From the NCBI GenBank assembly GCA_038146985.1, contig JAYQSQ010000001.1, forward strand, positions 310,001-374,000: a stretch of DNA of 64,000 nucleotides, written 5' to 3'. Of this stretch, positions 1 through 9,584 are shown one piece after another. Every line of letters begins with the position of its first letter. Position 1 is the stretch's first letter. Position numbers and translations under genes: made by a program. The notes beneath the pieces are model-generated. The model searched no databases, was not told the origin of the DNA, and worked only from the letters and a program-made list of their open reading frames with translations. This stretch comes from JADHLJ01 sp038146985. GTDB taxonomy: Bacteria > Pseudomonadota > Alphaproteobacteria > Thalassobaculales > Thalassobaculaceae.

Positions 1-117
1 TCCCGGAGTTATCAAAGACAGGGTTTTGCCCACGCGCCGCTTGGTGCCGGCGCGGTTCTGCGCGAAGCTGGGACGGCTGATCGTCGGCGCGCGGCGCCTT
101 GCAAGGGGAGGGCGGAT

Positions 118-1011
118 ATGGAAATCGGTTTCATCGGGCTAGGGGCCATGGGGCGACCGATGGCGGTCAATCTGGCGAATGCCGGACACGATCTGGTGGT
201 CTGCGACACCGATGCGACCAAGACCGCGATCCTGGCCCAGCGCGGCGCGACCGTCGTGGGGTCGGCCCGGGAGGTGGCGGAGGCCAGCGACTTCGTTCTC
301 GCCTGTATGCCCAGCCTCGGCGCGGCGGAGGCGGTGGCGACCGGGGCCGACGGCGCCGTCAGCGGCAAGCGGGCCAAGGCCTTCGTCAACCTCGGGACCA
401 CCGGAAGCGCCTATTCCCGCGAGACAGCGGCGCGCATGGGCGAGGCCGGCAAGGCCTTCCTCGACGCCCCGATCTCCGGTGGCCCTCCCGGCGCCGAGGC
501 GGGAACCCTCGGGATCATGTGCTCCGGCGACAAGGCGACCTTCGAGGCGCTGAAGCCGGCGCTGGAGGCGATCTCCGGCAAGCTGGTCTATCTCAACGAC
601 AAGCCCGGCGCGGCACAGACCATGAAGCTGGTCAACAACATCATCTCCTTCGGCAATCTGTCGGTGGCGCTGGAGGCGATGACCCTGGGAGCCAAGGCCG
701 GACTCGACCCAGAGCAGATGCTGGCGGTGATCAACGCGTCCTCCGGCCGCAACAGCGCGACCGAGACCAAGATCCCGAACCATGTGCTGAACCGGAATTT
801 CGACTATGGCGGCGCCATGTACATCATCGAAAAGGATCTCGAGCTCTGGCGCCGCGAGGCCGAGGCCTACCAGACGCCCATGTGGCTCGGCACCAACATC
901 CGGACCCTGTTCATGCAATGCATCGCCGAGGTCGGCCGCGACGCGGACCTGACGGAACTGGCGAAGACATTGGAGAAGATGGCCGGGGTCGAGATCCCGA
1001 AGACGCGGTGA
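118..1011 (+). CDS. NAD(P)-dependent 3-hydroxyisobutyrate dehydrogenase-family oxidoreductase
   Basis: The 297-residue protein belongs to the beta-hydroxyacid dehydrogenase family, which oxidises 3-hydroxy acids such as 3-hydroxyisobutyrate or tartronate semialdehyde with NAD(P). A Rossmann motif GFIGLGAMG lies at residues 4-12, the substrate-binding motif DAPISGG at 116-122, and the catalytic lysine is K170 in QTMKLVNN. Length is normal for the family. A GGGAGG ribosome site lies just before the ATG. A CoA-ester lyase follows on the same strand after 168 bases that contain a hairpin repeat, so co-transcription is possible. The exact substrate cannot be read from the sequence. Confidence 0.88.
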   Translation: MEIGFIGLGAMGRPMAVNLANAGHDLVVCDTDATKTAILAQRGATVVGSAREVAEASDFVLACMPSLGAAEAVATGADGAVSGKRAKAFVNLGTTGSAYSRETAARMGEAGKAFLDAPISGGPPGAEAGTLGIMCSGDKATFEALKPALEAISGKLVYLNDKPGAAQTMKLVNNIISFGNLSVALEAMTLGAKAGLDPEQMLAVINASSGRNSATETKIPNHVLNRNFDYGGAMYIIEKDLELWRREAEAYQTPMWLGTNIRTLFMQCIAEVGRDADLTELAKTLEKMAGVEIPKTR

Positions 1012-1056
1012 CGGGTTGGCCGGAGGAAATGCGTGGGCCTGCGTATCGCCATTCCG

Positions 1057-1150
1057 CGTCGTCCCCGCGGGGGGGGACCTCAGAAAGATGCAAGAATCCA
1101 ATGACAATGTAAGACAAAGGTACGAGGTCCCCGCCTGCGCGGGGACGACG
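1057..1150. repeat. Paired inverted palindromic element 1
   Basis: A unit beginning CGTCGTCCCC (1057-1081) is followed 42 bases later by its inverted copy ending GGGGACGACG (1124-1150). Each arm can also fold on itself. It fills the gap between two co-oriented genes. The same architecture recurs at 15433, 33093, 59676 and 61805, so this looks like a BIME-type pair of REP-like units. No ORF or transposase is attached. Confidence 0.7.
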
Positions 1151-1179
1151 ACCGAGAAATTGAAACAACAAGGCCTCCC

Positions 1180-2040
1180 ATGACCACTGAACGCATCGTC
1201 CGTCCCCGCCGCAGCTTCATCTTCTCGCCGGGCTTGCGGCCCGAGATGTTCCCGAAGGCCCTGGCCAGCGGCACCGATATCGTGTGCGTGGAACTCGAAG
1301 ACGGGATCGCGCCGAAGGACAAGGACGCGGCTCGGCGTAACGCCATGGCGCTGTTCGCCGAGCCGCAGGCCGATGACGGGGTGGAGCGGATCGTGCGGAT
1401 CAACTGTCTGCGCGAGGCTTTCGGGCTGGCCGACGTGCAGGCCGTGCTGGCGACCGACACGCCGCCGCCGGCGCTGATGCTGCCGAAGGTGCGCACGCCG
1501 GACGAGGTGGTCTGGCTGGACAACCTGCTGACCGAGCGCGGGCATCCGACGCGCCTGCATGTGATCATCGAGACCAACGCGGCGCTGGAAGCGGTCTATG
1601 ACATCGCCAGGTCGAGCCCCCGTATCGACGCGCTGTTCTTTGGCGGGGTCGACATGGCAGCAGAGCTGCGTTGCAGGAATGCCTATGAGCCGCTGCTCTA
1701 TGCCCGTTCGCGGATCGTGCATGCGGCGGCGGGGCAGGGGCTCGACGTGATCGACGTGCCCTATCTCGATCTCGATGATCCCGATGGCATGCGCCGCGAG
1801 GCGGAACTGGTCCGCGACCTTGGCTTCAGCGGCAAAGGCTCTATCCATCCGAAGCAGATCGGAATCCTGAACGAGGTGTTCACGCCCGATGAAGCTTCGA
1901 TCGCCCATGCCCGTCGGATCATCCAGGCCTTCAAGGACGCGGATACCGGCCTTGTGGTAGTGGACGGCAAGCTGATCGAAAAGCCGGTGCTGCGCGACAT
2001 GCACCGGATCATCGCCATTGCCGAACGGATTTCCCGGTAA
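1180..2040 (+). CDS. CoA ester lyase, HpcH/HpaI aldolase (citrate lyase beta-like) family
   Basis: The 286-residue protein is a member of the CitE-like lyases, which cleave or form acyl-CoA esters such as malyl-CoA, citramalyl-CoA or citryl-CoA in a TIM barrel using Mg2+. The opening RRSFIFSPGLRPEMF and the metal-site motif ELEDGIAPKDK at residues 38-48 are typical, as is FFGGVDMAAEL in the middle of the protein, carrying the second acidic ligand. The upstream 3-hydroxyacid dehydrogenase on the same strand suggests joint work on branched or C4 hydroxy acids, but this is inference. The gene ends 9 bases from the convergent AhpD-like gene. Confidence 0.87.
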   Translation: MTTERIVRPRRSFIFSPGLRPEMFPKALASGTDIVCVELEDGIAPKDKDAARRNAMALFAEPQADDGVERIVRINCLREAFGLADVQAVLATDTPPPALMLPKVRTPDEVVWLDNLLTERGHPTRLHVIIETNAALEAVYDIARSSPRIDALFFGGVDMAAELRCRNAYEPLLYARSRIVHAAAGQGLDVIDVPYLDLDDPDGMRREAELVRDLGFSGKGSIHPKQIGILNEVFTPDEASIAHARRIIQAFKDADTGLVVVDGKLIEKPVLRDMHRIIAIAERISR

Positions 2041-2048
2041 CGGAGCGC

Positions 2049-2597
2049 TTATTCGGCGGCCCAGGCCGATGCGGCGTCTTCCATGTCGAGCTGCATCACA
2101 TCGTTGAACTTGTTGAAGAATGTGCAGAGCGTGATCCTGAGGGTCAGCTCGACGATCTGCGCTTCCGAGAAATGCTCGCGCAGCCGGTCGAATAGCGTGT
2201 CCCGCACCCGGTTGTGGTCCCGTGTGACCTGGGCGGCATAGTCGCGGACGAGGCGGTCGACCTCGTCCAGTCCCGGACAGTCCGGCTCCAGGATCGCCGC
2301 GACGGTCTCGCGGGGCAGGCCGTGGGCCATCAGCTTCGGGCCGTGATGTGCCACGCAATACTCGCATTTGTTGATCTCGGAGACGGTGACGATCGCGATT
2401 TCCAGATACCGCTTGTCGAGGATCGGGTTGTCCGACATCTCCAGCAGCATGCCCATGATGTGCTTGAGCGCGATCGGCCGGTGCGCGAAGACCTTGGCCT
2501 GGTTCTGGAACGGGCCGTATTCGGTCACGTAGCGCTGGTAGATCGGTTTGGCGTCGTCCGGAACTTCATCGATCTCAACGTCGCGTACCCGGGCCAT
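2049..2597 (-). CDS. Carboxymuconolactone decarboxylase (AhpD-like) family protein
   Basis: The 182-residue protein carries the alkylhydroperoxidase core motif CEYCVAHH with C78, C81 and H85 (CxxC-x3-H), the redox/proton-relay site of AhpD-type proteins. This argues for a peroxidase-like or thiol-dependent role rather than lactone decarboxylation. Length fits the peroxidase-related subgroup. The ATP-grasp gene lies 13 bases upstream on the same strand, so the two probably form one transcript. Partner and substrate are unknown. Confidence 0.85.
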   Translation of the reverse strand: MARVRDVEIDEVPDDAKPIYQRYVTEYGPFQNQAKVFAHRPIALKHIMGMLLEMSDNPILDKRYLEIAIVTVSEINKCEYCVAHHGPKLMAHGLPRETVAAILEPDCPGLDEVDRLVRDYAAQVTRDHNRVRDTLFDRLREHFSEAQIVELTLRITLCTFFNKFNDVMQLDMEDAASAWAAE

Positions 2598-2610
2598 CGC
2601 ATCCCTCCGT

Positions 2611-3543
2611 TCAGGCCGCCAGGCGGCCGTAGAGTCTGTTCCGCTCGGCGATCAGATAATCGACGAGCGCCTGGGGCGCGTTCCGTCCCGCAGCCGCCTC
2701 GGCCTCAGCATTATAGTTGGTGTTGGTGTTCACGTCATACACATACGGCGTGCCGTCTGCGCCGGCCGAAAACTCGATCCCGGCCATTTCGATGCCGTTC
2801 ATCGCCAGGAACCGTTCCAGCCGCGCCTTCAGGCCGGCGTCGATATCGTCGACGATGGTGAAGCTCGGCGCCGGCGGACCGCCCTCGACGGCACAGACAT
2901 CGGCGGGGCACAGCTCGAAGCCCATCGAGGTGTCGATCCTGACCGCGTAGTGGAAGCGCCCGCCGATGAACTCGGCGCGGGTGATCCTGCCGTCCAGGGG
3001 ACGGATATACTGCTGAAACAGGATGACCCCATCCACCGAGGGCGCGAGACCGTCTTCCAGGATCAGTTCGCGCAGGACGCTGAGATCCTCGAGCAGCCGA
3101 ACCCCCAGGCCCTTGCCGCCACGGTTCGGCTTGACGATGACCGGTCCGGGCGCGAAGGCGTCGACGGCGTCCAGTGCCTGTTGGGTCCCGACGGCGGCGA
3201 TGGTGCGCGGCACCGGCACGCCGCAAGCCTTGAGCCGGGCCACCTGCGCCGACTTGTTCAGCTCGAGCTGCAGCGCGCGCGAGGAGTTCACCACCCGCCT
3301 GCCATGGCCTTCCAGCCAGGACAGGACCACGCTGGTCAGTTCCGGGGAAAACCGGTTGCCACGGGTATGCGAGGACGCGCTCATCCGGTTGTAGAAGATC
3401 CCTTCCGGCGGCGGCGCCGACAGATCGACGGACTGCGCCACCAGGTTCCAGTCCTGGAACGGGATGCCGCGTTTCTCAAACGCACCGGCGAAGGGCGGAA
3501 GCCATTCCGGGTTCTCATGCAGGACGAAGATGTCGGGGTTCAT
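2611..3543 (-). CDS. ATP-grasp domain protein (RimK-like)
   Basis: This protein of about 310 residues resembles ATP-grasp ligases that join an amine to a carboxylate through an acyl phosphate. Visible elements are the central VIVKPNRGGKGLGVRLLE nucleotide-binding loop and a C-terminal VYDVNTNTNYN segment, where acidic and Asn residues bind Mg-ATP. The ATG at 3543 is chosen over a more distal upstream start because a GGAGAG ribosome site precedes it and conserved sequence (MNPDIFVLHENP) begins there. It probably forms a transcript with the AhpD-like gene downstream. The ligated substrates cannot be predicted. Confidence 0.8.
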   Translation of the reverse strand: MNPDIFVLHENPEWLPPFAGAFEKRGIPFQDWNLVAQSVDLSAPPPEGIFYNRMSASSHTRGNRFSPELTSVVLSWLEGHGRRVVNSSRALQLELNKSAQVARLKACGVPVPRTIAAVGTQQALDAVDAFAPGPVIVKPNRGGKGLGVRLLEDLSVLRELILEDGLAPSVDGVILFQQYIRPLDGRITRAEFIGGRFHYAVRIDTSMGFELCPADVCAVEGGPPAPSFTIVDDIDAGLKARLERFLAMNGIEMAGIEFSAGADGTPYVYDVNTNTNYNAEAEAAAGRNAPQALVDYLIAERNRLYGRLAA

Positions 3544-3912
3544 GGCGTCTCTCCGATGCGCGGCGCGATATCGACAGCGCGGCGATGCTGGCACGAATCG
3601 TTCCCGTCTCCCGAGAGGATTCGGGGCATCAGTGTGATGCAAATATGGAAATTATCTCATTGAAAATGAAGGAAAAATCAGATCCGGTCGAAATTCGAAC
3701 ACCCTTGTTCTTTTGCTCCCTTAGCGTGCCCGATCCTTTCCGTTTCGAGGCGTGACGGGAACGATTCGGCTAGGCCAGTGTGAGCGGCGGTCGGCTGGAT
3801 CCAGGACCGCGGTGTCGCGAGCAGGTGGCTGTTAACCGCCGGCAGGGGGCGGCGCGCGGTTCAAGCCGCCCGCGCCTGTGGTATTTTGCGGTGTGGATCG
3901 GGGAGGCGGATC
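3544..3912. other. Divergent intergenic region between the ATP-grasp and GMC genes
   Basis: No supported gene lies here. The stretch 3640-3720 is clearly AT-rich compared with its surroundings, as expected for back-to-back promoters. On the minus strand a GATAAT hexamer (complement of 3651-3656) could be a -10 element for the ATP-grasp gene, but no good -35 match is present. I see no terminator, riboswitch or tRNA. Confidence 0.4.
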
Positions 3913-5553
3913 ATGGCGGACAGTTTTGATTATGTGATCGTCGGAGCGGGCTCGGCGGGCTGCATCCTGGCCAACCGGCTGAGCGCCGACGGCAAGCACA
4001 GCGTGTGCCTCCTGGAGGCCGGGCCGCCGGACTGGAACCCCTATATCCATATCCCCGCCGGTTTCATCAAGACCCTGGCGAACCCCAACGTGAACTGGAT
4101 GTTCCAGGCCGAGCCAAGCCATTGGACCGCCGGCCGGGTGATCGATGTGCCGCGCGGCAAGACCCTGGGCGGTTCGAGCTCGATCAACGGCCATATCTAC
4201 AACCGCGGCCAACGCATGGACTATGACAGCTGGGCCCAGCGCGGCAACCGGGGCTGGGGCTATGCGGATGTGCTGCCGTATTTCAAGCGGTGCGAGCAGC
4301 GGATCGGCGAGGGGGACGACACCTTCCGGGGGCGCGAGGGCAATCTGCAGGTGAACGACCTCAACTATTCCCACCCCCTGTGCGAGATCTTCATGGATGG
4401 CGCGGGCGAGCTCGGCATCCCGCGCAACAAGGACTACAACGGCGAGCGTCAGGAGGGCATTTCCTATGTCCAGCGCACAACCCACAACCGCCGAAGAGTC
4501 AGCACAGCACGTGCCTTTCTGAAACCGGCGCGCGGGCGGGCGAACCTGACAGTGCGCACCAATGCGTTCGCGACCCGGATCGTCCTGGACGGCAAGCGGG
4601 CGGTCGGCGTCGAGTATTCCAAGGGCGGGCGCGGCGGCCAGGCGATGGAGGTGCGAGCCAACCGGGAGGTCATCCTGTCCGGCGGCACCGTCAACTCGCC
4701 GCATCTGCTGCAGGTTTCGGGGATCGGCCCGGCGGATCTGCTGAATTCGCTCGGGATCGAGGTGCGGCATGCGCTTGCCGGCGTCGGCGAGAACCTTCGG
4801 GATCACTACGCCCCCCGCTTCAGTGCGCGGGTCCGCAATATCGAGACCATCAACGAACGCGCCAAGGGGCTTCGGCTGGCCGCCGAGGTGGTGAAGTACT
4901 TCGTCGGCGCCAAGAGCATCGTCAATCTCAACCCTTCGATGGTCTACGGCTTCTGGCACACGGATCCGGCGACCAGAAGCAACGACATCCAGTTCATCTT
5001 CACGCCGGCCAGCTACAAGCTCGGCGCCCACGGCATGCTGGCCGACTATCCCGGCTTCACGGTGGCGGCCTGGCAGCACCGGCCGGAGAGCCTCGGCTAT
5101 ATCCGGGCGCGTGCCGCCGATCCGTTCGACAAGCCGGTCATCCAGCCCAACTATCTTGAGGCCGAGGAGGATCGGCGGATCACCGTCGAGGCCATGAAGC
5201 TCGCGCGCAAGCTCATGCATACCGAGGCGATGAAACCCTATCTCGGCGAGGAGGAGTATCCCGGCGCCCAGGTCCAAAGCGACGACGAACTGCTGGAGGC
5301 GGCCCGCCACTGGGGCAGCAGCACATACCACGTCATGGGCACCTGCCGTATGGGACCAGACAGCGACCCGACCGCGGTCGTCGATGACCACTTGCGCGTC
5401 AAGGGGCTGGAGGGGTTGCGGGTCATCGATGCGTCGATCATGCCGACGATGCTGTCGGCGAACCTTAACGCCGGCGCGATGATGATCGGCGAGAAAGGGT
5501 CCGACCTCGTGCTCGGCAAGACACCGCTGGAGCCGATCGTCGTTCCGGAATAG
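3913..5553 (+). CDS. GMC family oxidoreductase (choline/alcohol dehydrogenase-like), copy 1
   Basis: This 546-residue FAD enzyme of the glucose-methanol-choline family oxidises an alcohol, probably passing electrons to the respiratory chain. The dinucleotide motif GAGSAG is at residues 11-16, the GMC signature GKTLGGSSSINGHIY lies near residue 85, and the catalytic His473 is in TYHVMGTCRMG with the paired Asn in ANLNAG near 517-519. The C-terminal segment reads NLNAGAMMIGE, whereas the other two copies here have NTNAP. The ATG at 3913 was chosen because the FAD fold begins immediately after it. It is one of three paralogues within 18 kb. Confidence 0.9.
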   Translation: MADSFDYVIVGAGSAGCILANRLSADGKHSVCLLEAGPPDWNPYIHIPAGFIKTLANPNVNWMFQAEPSHWTAGRVIDVPRGKTLGGSSSINGHIYNRGQRMDYDSWAQRGNRGWGYADVLPYFKRCEQRIGEGDDTFRGREGNLQVNDLNYSHPLCEIFMDGAGELGIPRNKDYNGERQEGISYVQRTTHNRRRVSTARAFLKPARGRANLTVRTNAFATRIVLDGKRAVGVEYSKGGRGGQAMEVRANREVILSGGTVNSPHLLQVSGIGPADLLNSLGIEVRHALAGVGENLRDHYAPRFSARVRNIETINERAKGLRLAAEVVKYFVGAKSIVNLNPSMVYGFWHTDPATRSNDIQFIFTPASYKLGAHGMLADYPGFTVAAWQHRPESLGYIRARAADPFDKPVIQPNYLEAEEDRRITVEAMKLARKLMHTEAMKPYLGEEEYPGAQVQSDDELLEAARHWGSSTYHVMGTCRMGPDSDPTAVVDDHLRVKGLEGLRVIDASIMPTMLSANLNAGAMMIGEKGSDLVLGKTPLEPIVVPE

Positions 5554-5679
5554 AGGCGCCACTGAAATCCGCGTCTCGGATACGGTTTCACCAGCCAGTG
5601 CGACTGTTTATGATCGTGACGTGTCGCGTCATTCTTTTTTGGCTCGGCAAGGAAGTCATGGCGGCGCGGGAAGGCTGTT

Positions 5680-7938
5680 TTGCGAGTTTCCATACGAATC
5701 CTGTTGGCGGTTTTGATCGTCGCCGCCATCGCGTCGGCGGGGCTTGTTACAGGTCTGCCGGAGGCGCGCGCCCAGTCGCCCGGCGACGCGGCGGAGCAAA
5801 AGCTCACCGACAAGGAAATCATCGGCAGTCTGGTCGAAATCCTGAAGGACGACGCGCGGCGCGACGACCTCATCAAGCATCTGGAGACCCTTAACAAATC
5901 GGCCGGCTCGGACGGCATGCCGGACACATCCGACGATGCGCATCTCGACGAGAAGTTCGCTGCCGTCGCGGATCAGCAAACCGAGCGCCTCCTTGGCATT
6001 GCGCAGGACGTGGCGAATGCCTTCGCGGAGATCCTCGAGCTCCCGGTGTGGTTCGAAACCCAGGTCACCGACCGCAAGCGACGGGATTTTTGGCTCGAGG
6101 CGTTCACCGGCGGGCTCCTGCTGCCTGTTATTGTCGCGTTGCTGGCGCGGCTGATCGCCGGGCGCTTGCTGGGCGGGGCCACGCGCCGGCTGCGGGATAA
6201 CGTGCCGGAGGATCTTCGCGGCCGCATCTTCACGGGGCTCGCGCGCGGGGTCCTTGAACTGGCGAATGTGGCGGCGGTCCTCGCCGCGGGCTATGCCGCG
6301 CTGGCCTTGCTGGACCGGTCACCGCAGTCGCGGCAGATGGCGGAATTCGTCATCCAGGCCATCGCGGGCCTGACCGCGATCGGGGTTTTCGCCCGGCTTT
6401 TGCTAGCGCCCCATGCCGAGGGCCTGCGTCCCTTGCCGCTTGCCTCGGTGACGGCGGCCTATCTCTATCTCTGGGTCAAGCGCCTGGCGTGGGTGGCGAC
6501 CCTGGGCGTAGCGTTGTCGCATATCGCGGTTCCGCTAGGAGCGAGCCCGGCGGGCGCGCATGCCATCGAGATCCTTTCCGCGGTGGTTTTCGCTGGAATG
6601 GTGATCGTTCTCATCATGCAATCCCGGGATGCCGTCGCGGGCTGGATCAGGGGAACGGACGCAAGCATCACCCGGCGCCGGAGTGCCGATATCTGGCACA
6701 TCCTGGCCTTGATCTATGTTCTGGTGGTCTTTGGGATATTCGTCTCCGGGGAGAAGGACGGATTCTTCTATCTCGTGAGAGCGTCCGGCGTCAGTGCGGC
6801 AGCGATCGTGGTGGCGGTCGTGATCTCGATTTTCCTCGACCGTGTCTTGATGCGGGTCTTCGCGCTGGACCCGGAACTCGACGCCCGGTTTCCGGGGCTG
6901 CGCGAGCGTAGCAATCTGTACCGTCCGGTCCTGAAGCGGGTGATCGACATCCTGCTTTCGATCGGCGTGGTAATCGCCATTCTGGTCGGCTGGGACATCG
7001 GGCTTCTCGAGGCTCTGCCGGTTGGGTGGCGCGGGGCGATCCTGAAGAGCGGCGGCACCATCCTGCTCGTCATTCTGGCCGGTGTACTGGTCTGGGAACT
7101 GGCGTCGGGCGCGATCGCCCGGGCGCTGACTCCGGTGACGGTCGACGGCGTCCAACGCGCGCCCGGCAGCCGGGCGAAGACCCTGCTGCCGCTGTTGCGC
7201 CGCGCCATCCTGATCGCCCTGGTGATCTTCGGCGGTCTGATCATTCTTGCTGAGATCGGTGTGCAGATCGCTCCGCTTCTGGCCGGCGCGGGGGTTGTCG
7301 GCCTCGCCATCGGGTTCGGTTCGCAGGCGCTGGTCCGCGACGTGATCACCGGCTTGTTCATCCTGATCGAGGACACCATCGCCGTCGGCGACTTCGTCAC
7401 CGTGGGCGGTCATTCCGGCGTGGTGGAGGATCTGTCGATCCGGACCATCAAGCTGCGCGATGTCGCCGGTGTGGTGCACACGGTTCCGTTCGGCGATGTG
7501 ACGTCGGTCGAGAACTACGCCAAGGATTTCGCCTTCGCGGTCCTGGATATCGGCGTCGCCTATGGCGAGGACACGGATGTGGTCTCGGCGGTTCTGGCCG
7601 AGATCGGGGAGGAGATCTGCCAGGACGAGGTCTACCGCGAACGGATCCTGGCGCCGCTTGAGATCATGGGCGTTCACGAACTGGGCGATAGCGCCGTGGT
7701 GATCCGCTCCAAGATCAAGACCAAGCCGATGATGCAGTTCAGCGTGCGCCGCGAGTTCTACCGCCGGATCAAGCATCGTTTCGATGCTCTCGGGATCGAA
7801 ATTCCGTTCCCGCATCAGACGGTCTATTTTGGTGAAAAGAAAGAGGCGGATCCGGCGCTCGAGCAGTACCGGGGGACTTCCGCCGGTTCGACCGAAAGGC
7901 ACGCGGACGGCTCGGGCACCGATACCGGCTCGCCATAG
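5680..7938 (+). CDS. Large mechanosensitive ion channel, MscS family
   Basis: The 752-residue inner-membrane protein has an N-terminal signal-like segment (residues 1-32, ending in ARAQ), a charged periplasmic stretch, many hydrophobic segments between about 120 and 520, then the MscS pore and beta domain starting with GLAIGFGSQALVRDVITG near residues 540-557 and followed by the DFVTVGGHSGVVEDLSIRT beta region. The family gates in response to membrane tension during osmotic downshock. It is far longer than minimal MscS (about 290 residues) and resembles the extended YbdG/MscK-like channels. The start is a TTG; no better ATG fits the signal peptide. Confidence 0.88.
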   Translation: MRVSIRILLAVLIVAAIASAGLVTGLPEARAQSPGDAAEQKLTDKEIIGSLVEILKDDARRDDLIKHLETLNKSAGSDGMPDTSDDAHLDEKFAAVADQQTERLLGIAQDVANAFAEILELPVWFETQVTDRKRRDFWLEAFTGGLLLPVIVALLARLIAGRLLGGATRRLRDNVPEDLRGRIFTGLARGVLELANVAAVLAAGYAALALLDRSPQSRQMAEFVIQAIAGLTAIGVFARLLLAPHAEGLRPLPLASVTAAYLYLWVKRLAWVATLGVALSHIAVPLGASPAGAHAIEILSAVVFAGMVIVLIMQSRDAVAGWIRGTDASITRRRSADIWHILALIYVLVVFGIFVSGEKDGFFYLVRASGVSAAAIVVAVVISIFLDRVLMRVFALDPELDARFPGLRERSNLYRPVLKRVIDILLSIGVVIAILVGWDIGLLEALPVGWRGAILKSGGTILLVILAGVLVWELASGAIARALTPVTVDGVQRAPGSRAKTLLPLLRRAILIALVIFGGLIILAEIGVQIAPLLAGAGVVGLAIGFGSQALVRDVITGLFILIEDTIAVGDFVTVGGHSGVVEDLSIRTIKLRDVAGVVHTVPFGDVTSVENYAKDFAFAVLDIGVAYGEDTDVVSAVLAEIGEEICQDEVYRERILAPLEIMGVHELGDSAVVIRSKIKTKPMMQFSVRREFYRRIKHRFDALGIEIPFPHQTVYFGEKKEADPALEQYRGTSAGSTERHADGSGTDTGSP

Positions 7939-7997
7939 GGTGCGTAGGGGCGATCCGGCATAAGAATATTGGCGGGACCAAGGGGGGATTGGTTGCC

Positions 7998-8816
7998 ATG
8001 AAACGACTTCTGCTTCCAGCGTCGGCGGAGGGCATTCCGCTGCTTCCCTACGGCACGGCCTTGTCGATCGCGACGGCCTTCGATGCCAAACTTCGCGTGC
8101 AGCTCTACCAGCCGCGTACCGACGACCACGTCGTGGACCCGATGAGTTGGGGGCTGACCAGCTATTCAAGTCCCGCGGGCGCCGTCGCCGACGACGTCGA
8201 GCGGGCCCAGATGGCCGTCGACGCGCAGTTGGAGTCCCTGGGGATGTCGTGGGGCCGGACCCGGTTCAGGGTCAAGGATCAGCCACTGACATCGTGGCGC
8301 GAACTCGGCCGGGTATCGAGGGTGTATGACCTCTCCATCGTCTCCCGCGAAGCTCTGGCGGGGAACGCGGCGACGGCGATGGAGCAGCTCTTGTTCGATA
8401 GCGGCCGGCCGATGCTGCTGTCGCCGCGCGACTGGTCGGGCGCGGTCGGCGAGTCGATCGCGATCGCCTGGAACAGAAGCAGCGAAACCGCCCGTCTGAT
8501 CAGCCATGCCATGGACATTCTCCGTCAGGCGCGAGAGGTGCATGTGATCTCGATCGAGGACTGGTTCGTCGACGGTCCCGATGCCGCCGCCTTGTGCGAC
8601 AACCTCGCCGCGAACGGCGTGCCGGTGCATCTGCACGCTACCGGCAAGGCAAAGCACGAGTACGGTTATCAGATCCTGCACGAGACCCATGTACTCGGCG
8701 CCGATCTGCTGCTGAAGGGGGCCTATACCCAAAGCCGCATTACCCAGGTCATGTTCGGAGGCGCAACCCGCGACATCCTGCGTGAAGCGCGTCTGCCGGT
8801 CATGCTCGCGCATTAG
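7998..8816 (+). CDS. Universal stress protein, UspA family, tandem-domain
   Basis: The roughly 272-residue protein is about twice the length of a single Usp domain. The C-terminal domain ends with GADLLLKGAYTQSR and ILREARLPVMLAH, the usual Usp nucleotide-loop and terminal strand. The N-terminal half is degenerate. Such proteins accumulate in stress and often bind ATP. The ATG at 7998 sits behind an AGGGGGG ribosome site. It follows the MscS channel by 59 bases on the same strand, so an osmotic or envelope-stress transcript is plausible but unproven. Confidence 0.82.
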   Translation: MKRLLLPASAEGIPLLPYGTALSIATAFDAKLRVQLYQPRTDDHVVDPMSWGLTSYSSPAGAVADDVERAQMAVDAQLESLGMSWGRTRFRVKDQPLTSWRELGRVSRVYDLSIVSREALAGNAATAMEQLLFDSGRPMLLSPRDWSGAVGESIAIAWNRSSETARLISHAMDILRQAREVHVISIEDWFVDGPDAAALCDNLAANGVPVHLHATGKAKHEYGYQILHETHVLGADLLLKGAYTQSRITQVMFGGATRDILREARLPVMLAH

Positions 8817-8861
8817 ACAGGCTTCATCGCTGAGCTTGCCAGGCCTGCCACGAGAGGAATG

Positions 8862-9491
8862 ATGAAACTCGTCATAGCCAGCCCAAGCCCCTATGCCCGC
8901 AAGGCGCGGGTCGCGCTGAATGAGAAGGGCATCGCGCATGAAATTATCATGGACGTTCCCTGGGCTCCGGACACGGTCGCGCCCGCCAGCAATCCGCTGG
9001 GAAAAATTCCAATTCTGCTCCTGGATGACGGCGAGGCGATTCACGACAGTTCGGTGATTGTCCAGTATCTCGAACTCGTCCATCCCGAGCCGCCGCTGCT
9101 GCCCGCTGACCCGATGGCGAGGCTCGAACACCGTAAGATCGAAGTGCTGGCCGACGGCATTTGCGATGCCATCGTGCTGATCGCGCTCGAGGGCAACCGG
9201 GAACCGGAACTGCGCAGTACCGATTGGGTTGCCCGCCAGCGGGCCAAAATTCTGGCGGGACTGGCCCGGCTGTCCTATTTGTTGGGCGACAAGGAGTGGT
9301 TTCTTGGCGGGCGGTTGGGGATCGCCGATATCGCGGCGGCCTGTGCCCTGGGCTATATCGGCGTGCGCGCCGGCACCATTGAGTGGCGCGCGGCCCATCC
9401 GAACCTGGCGGCCTTTTCCGATCGCATGGAGACGCGCCCGTCGTTCAAGATCAGTGTGCCGTATTCGCAACCGATTCCACGGTTCCGCTAA
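8862..9491 (+). CDS. Glutathione S-transferase family protein, copy 1
   Basis: The 209-residue cytosolic protein has an N-terminal thioredoxin-like domain (KLVIASPSPYARKARV, with PLGKIPILLLDDG carrying the cis-proline and HDSSVIVQYLE giving the glutathione gamma-glutamyl contact), then an all-helical C-terminal domain containing LGGRLGIADIAAACALGY. It would conjugate or reduce substrates with glutathione. Two adjacent ATGs exist; 8862 gives the better distance to the GAGAGG site. Substrate class is not evident. Confidence 0.87.
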   Translation: MKLVIASPSPYARKARVALNEKGIAHEIIMDVPWAPDTVAPASNPLGKIPILLLDDGEAIHDSSVIVQYLELVHPEPPLLPADPMARLEHRKIEVLADGICDAIVLIALEGNREPELRSTDWVARQRAKILAGLARLSYLLGDKEWFLGGRLGIADIAAACALGYIGVRAGTIEWRAAHPNLAAFSDRMETRPSFKISVPYSQPIPRFR

Positions 9492-9584
9492 GTTCGCCCG
9501 CTTCCCGTCTTCACCTCGCTCCCACCGGTCCGAGGTGCTACCTTCCAAGCAACGAACAACCATGCCCACGGGGAGGGACGGACC

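Noticed and set aside
1..117. Possible tail of an upstream gene at the window edge
   Set aside because: None of the three forward frames gives a recognisable C-terminus, so no partial gene is called.
139..2367. Very long open frame on the minus strand
   Set aside because: It lies antisense to two well-supported genes and reads as low-complexity Arg/Gly/His-rich sequence, an effect of high GC at third positions.
3832..5562. 576-codon open frame on the minus strand
   Set aside because: It mirrors the GMC gene; the translation has no family-like motif and is explained by GC-rich codon usage.
6535..8169. 544-codon open frame on the minus strand
   Set aside because: It is antisense to the MscS and universal stress genes and rich in Arg, Asp, His and Gln, typical of a shadow frame.
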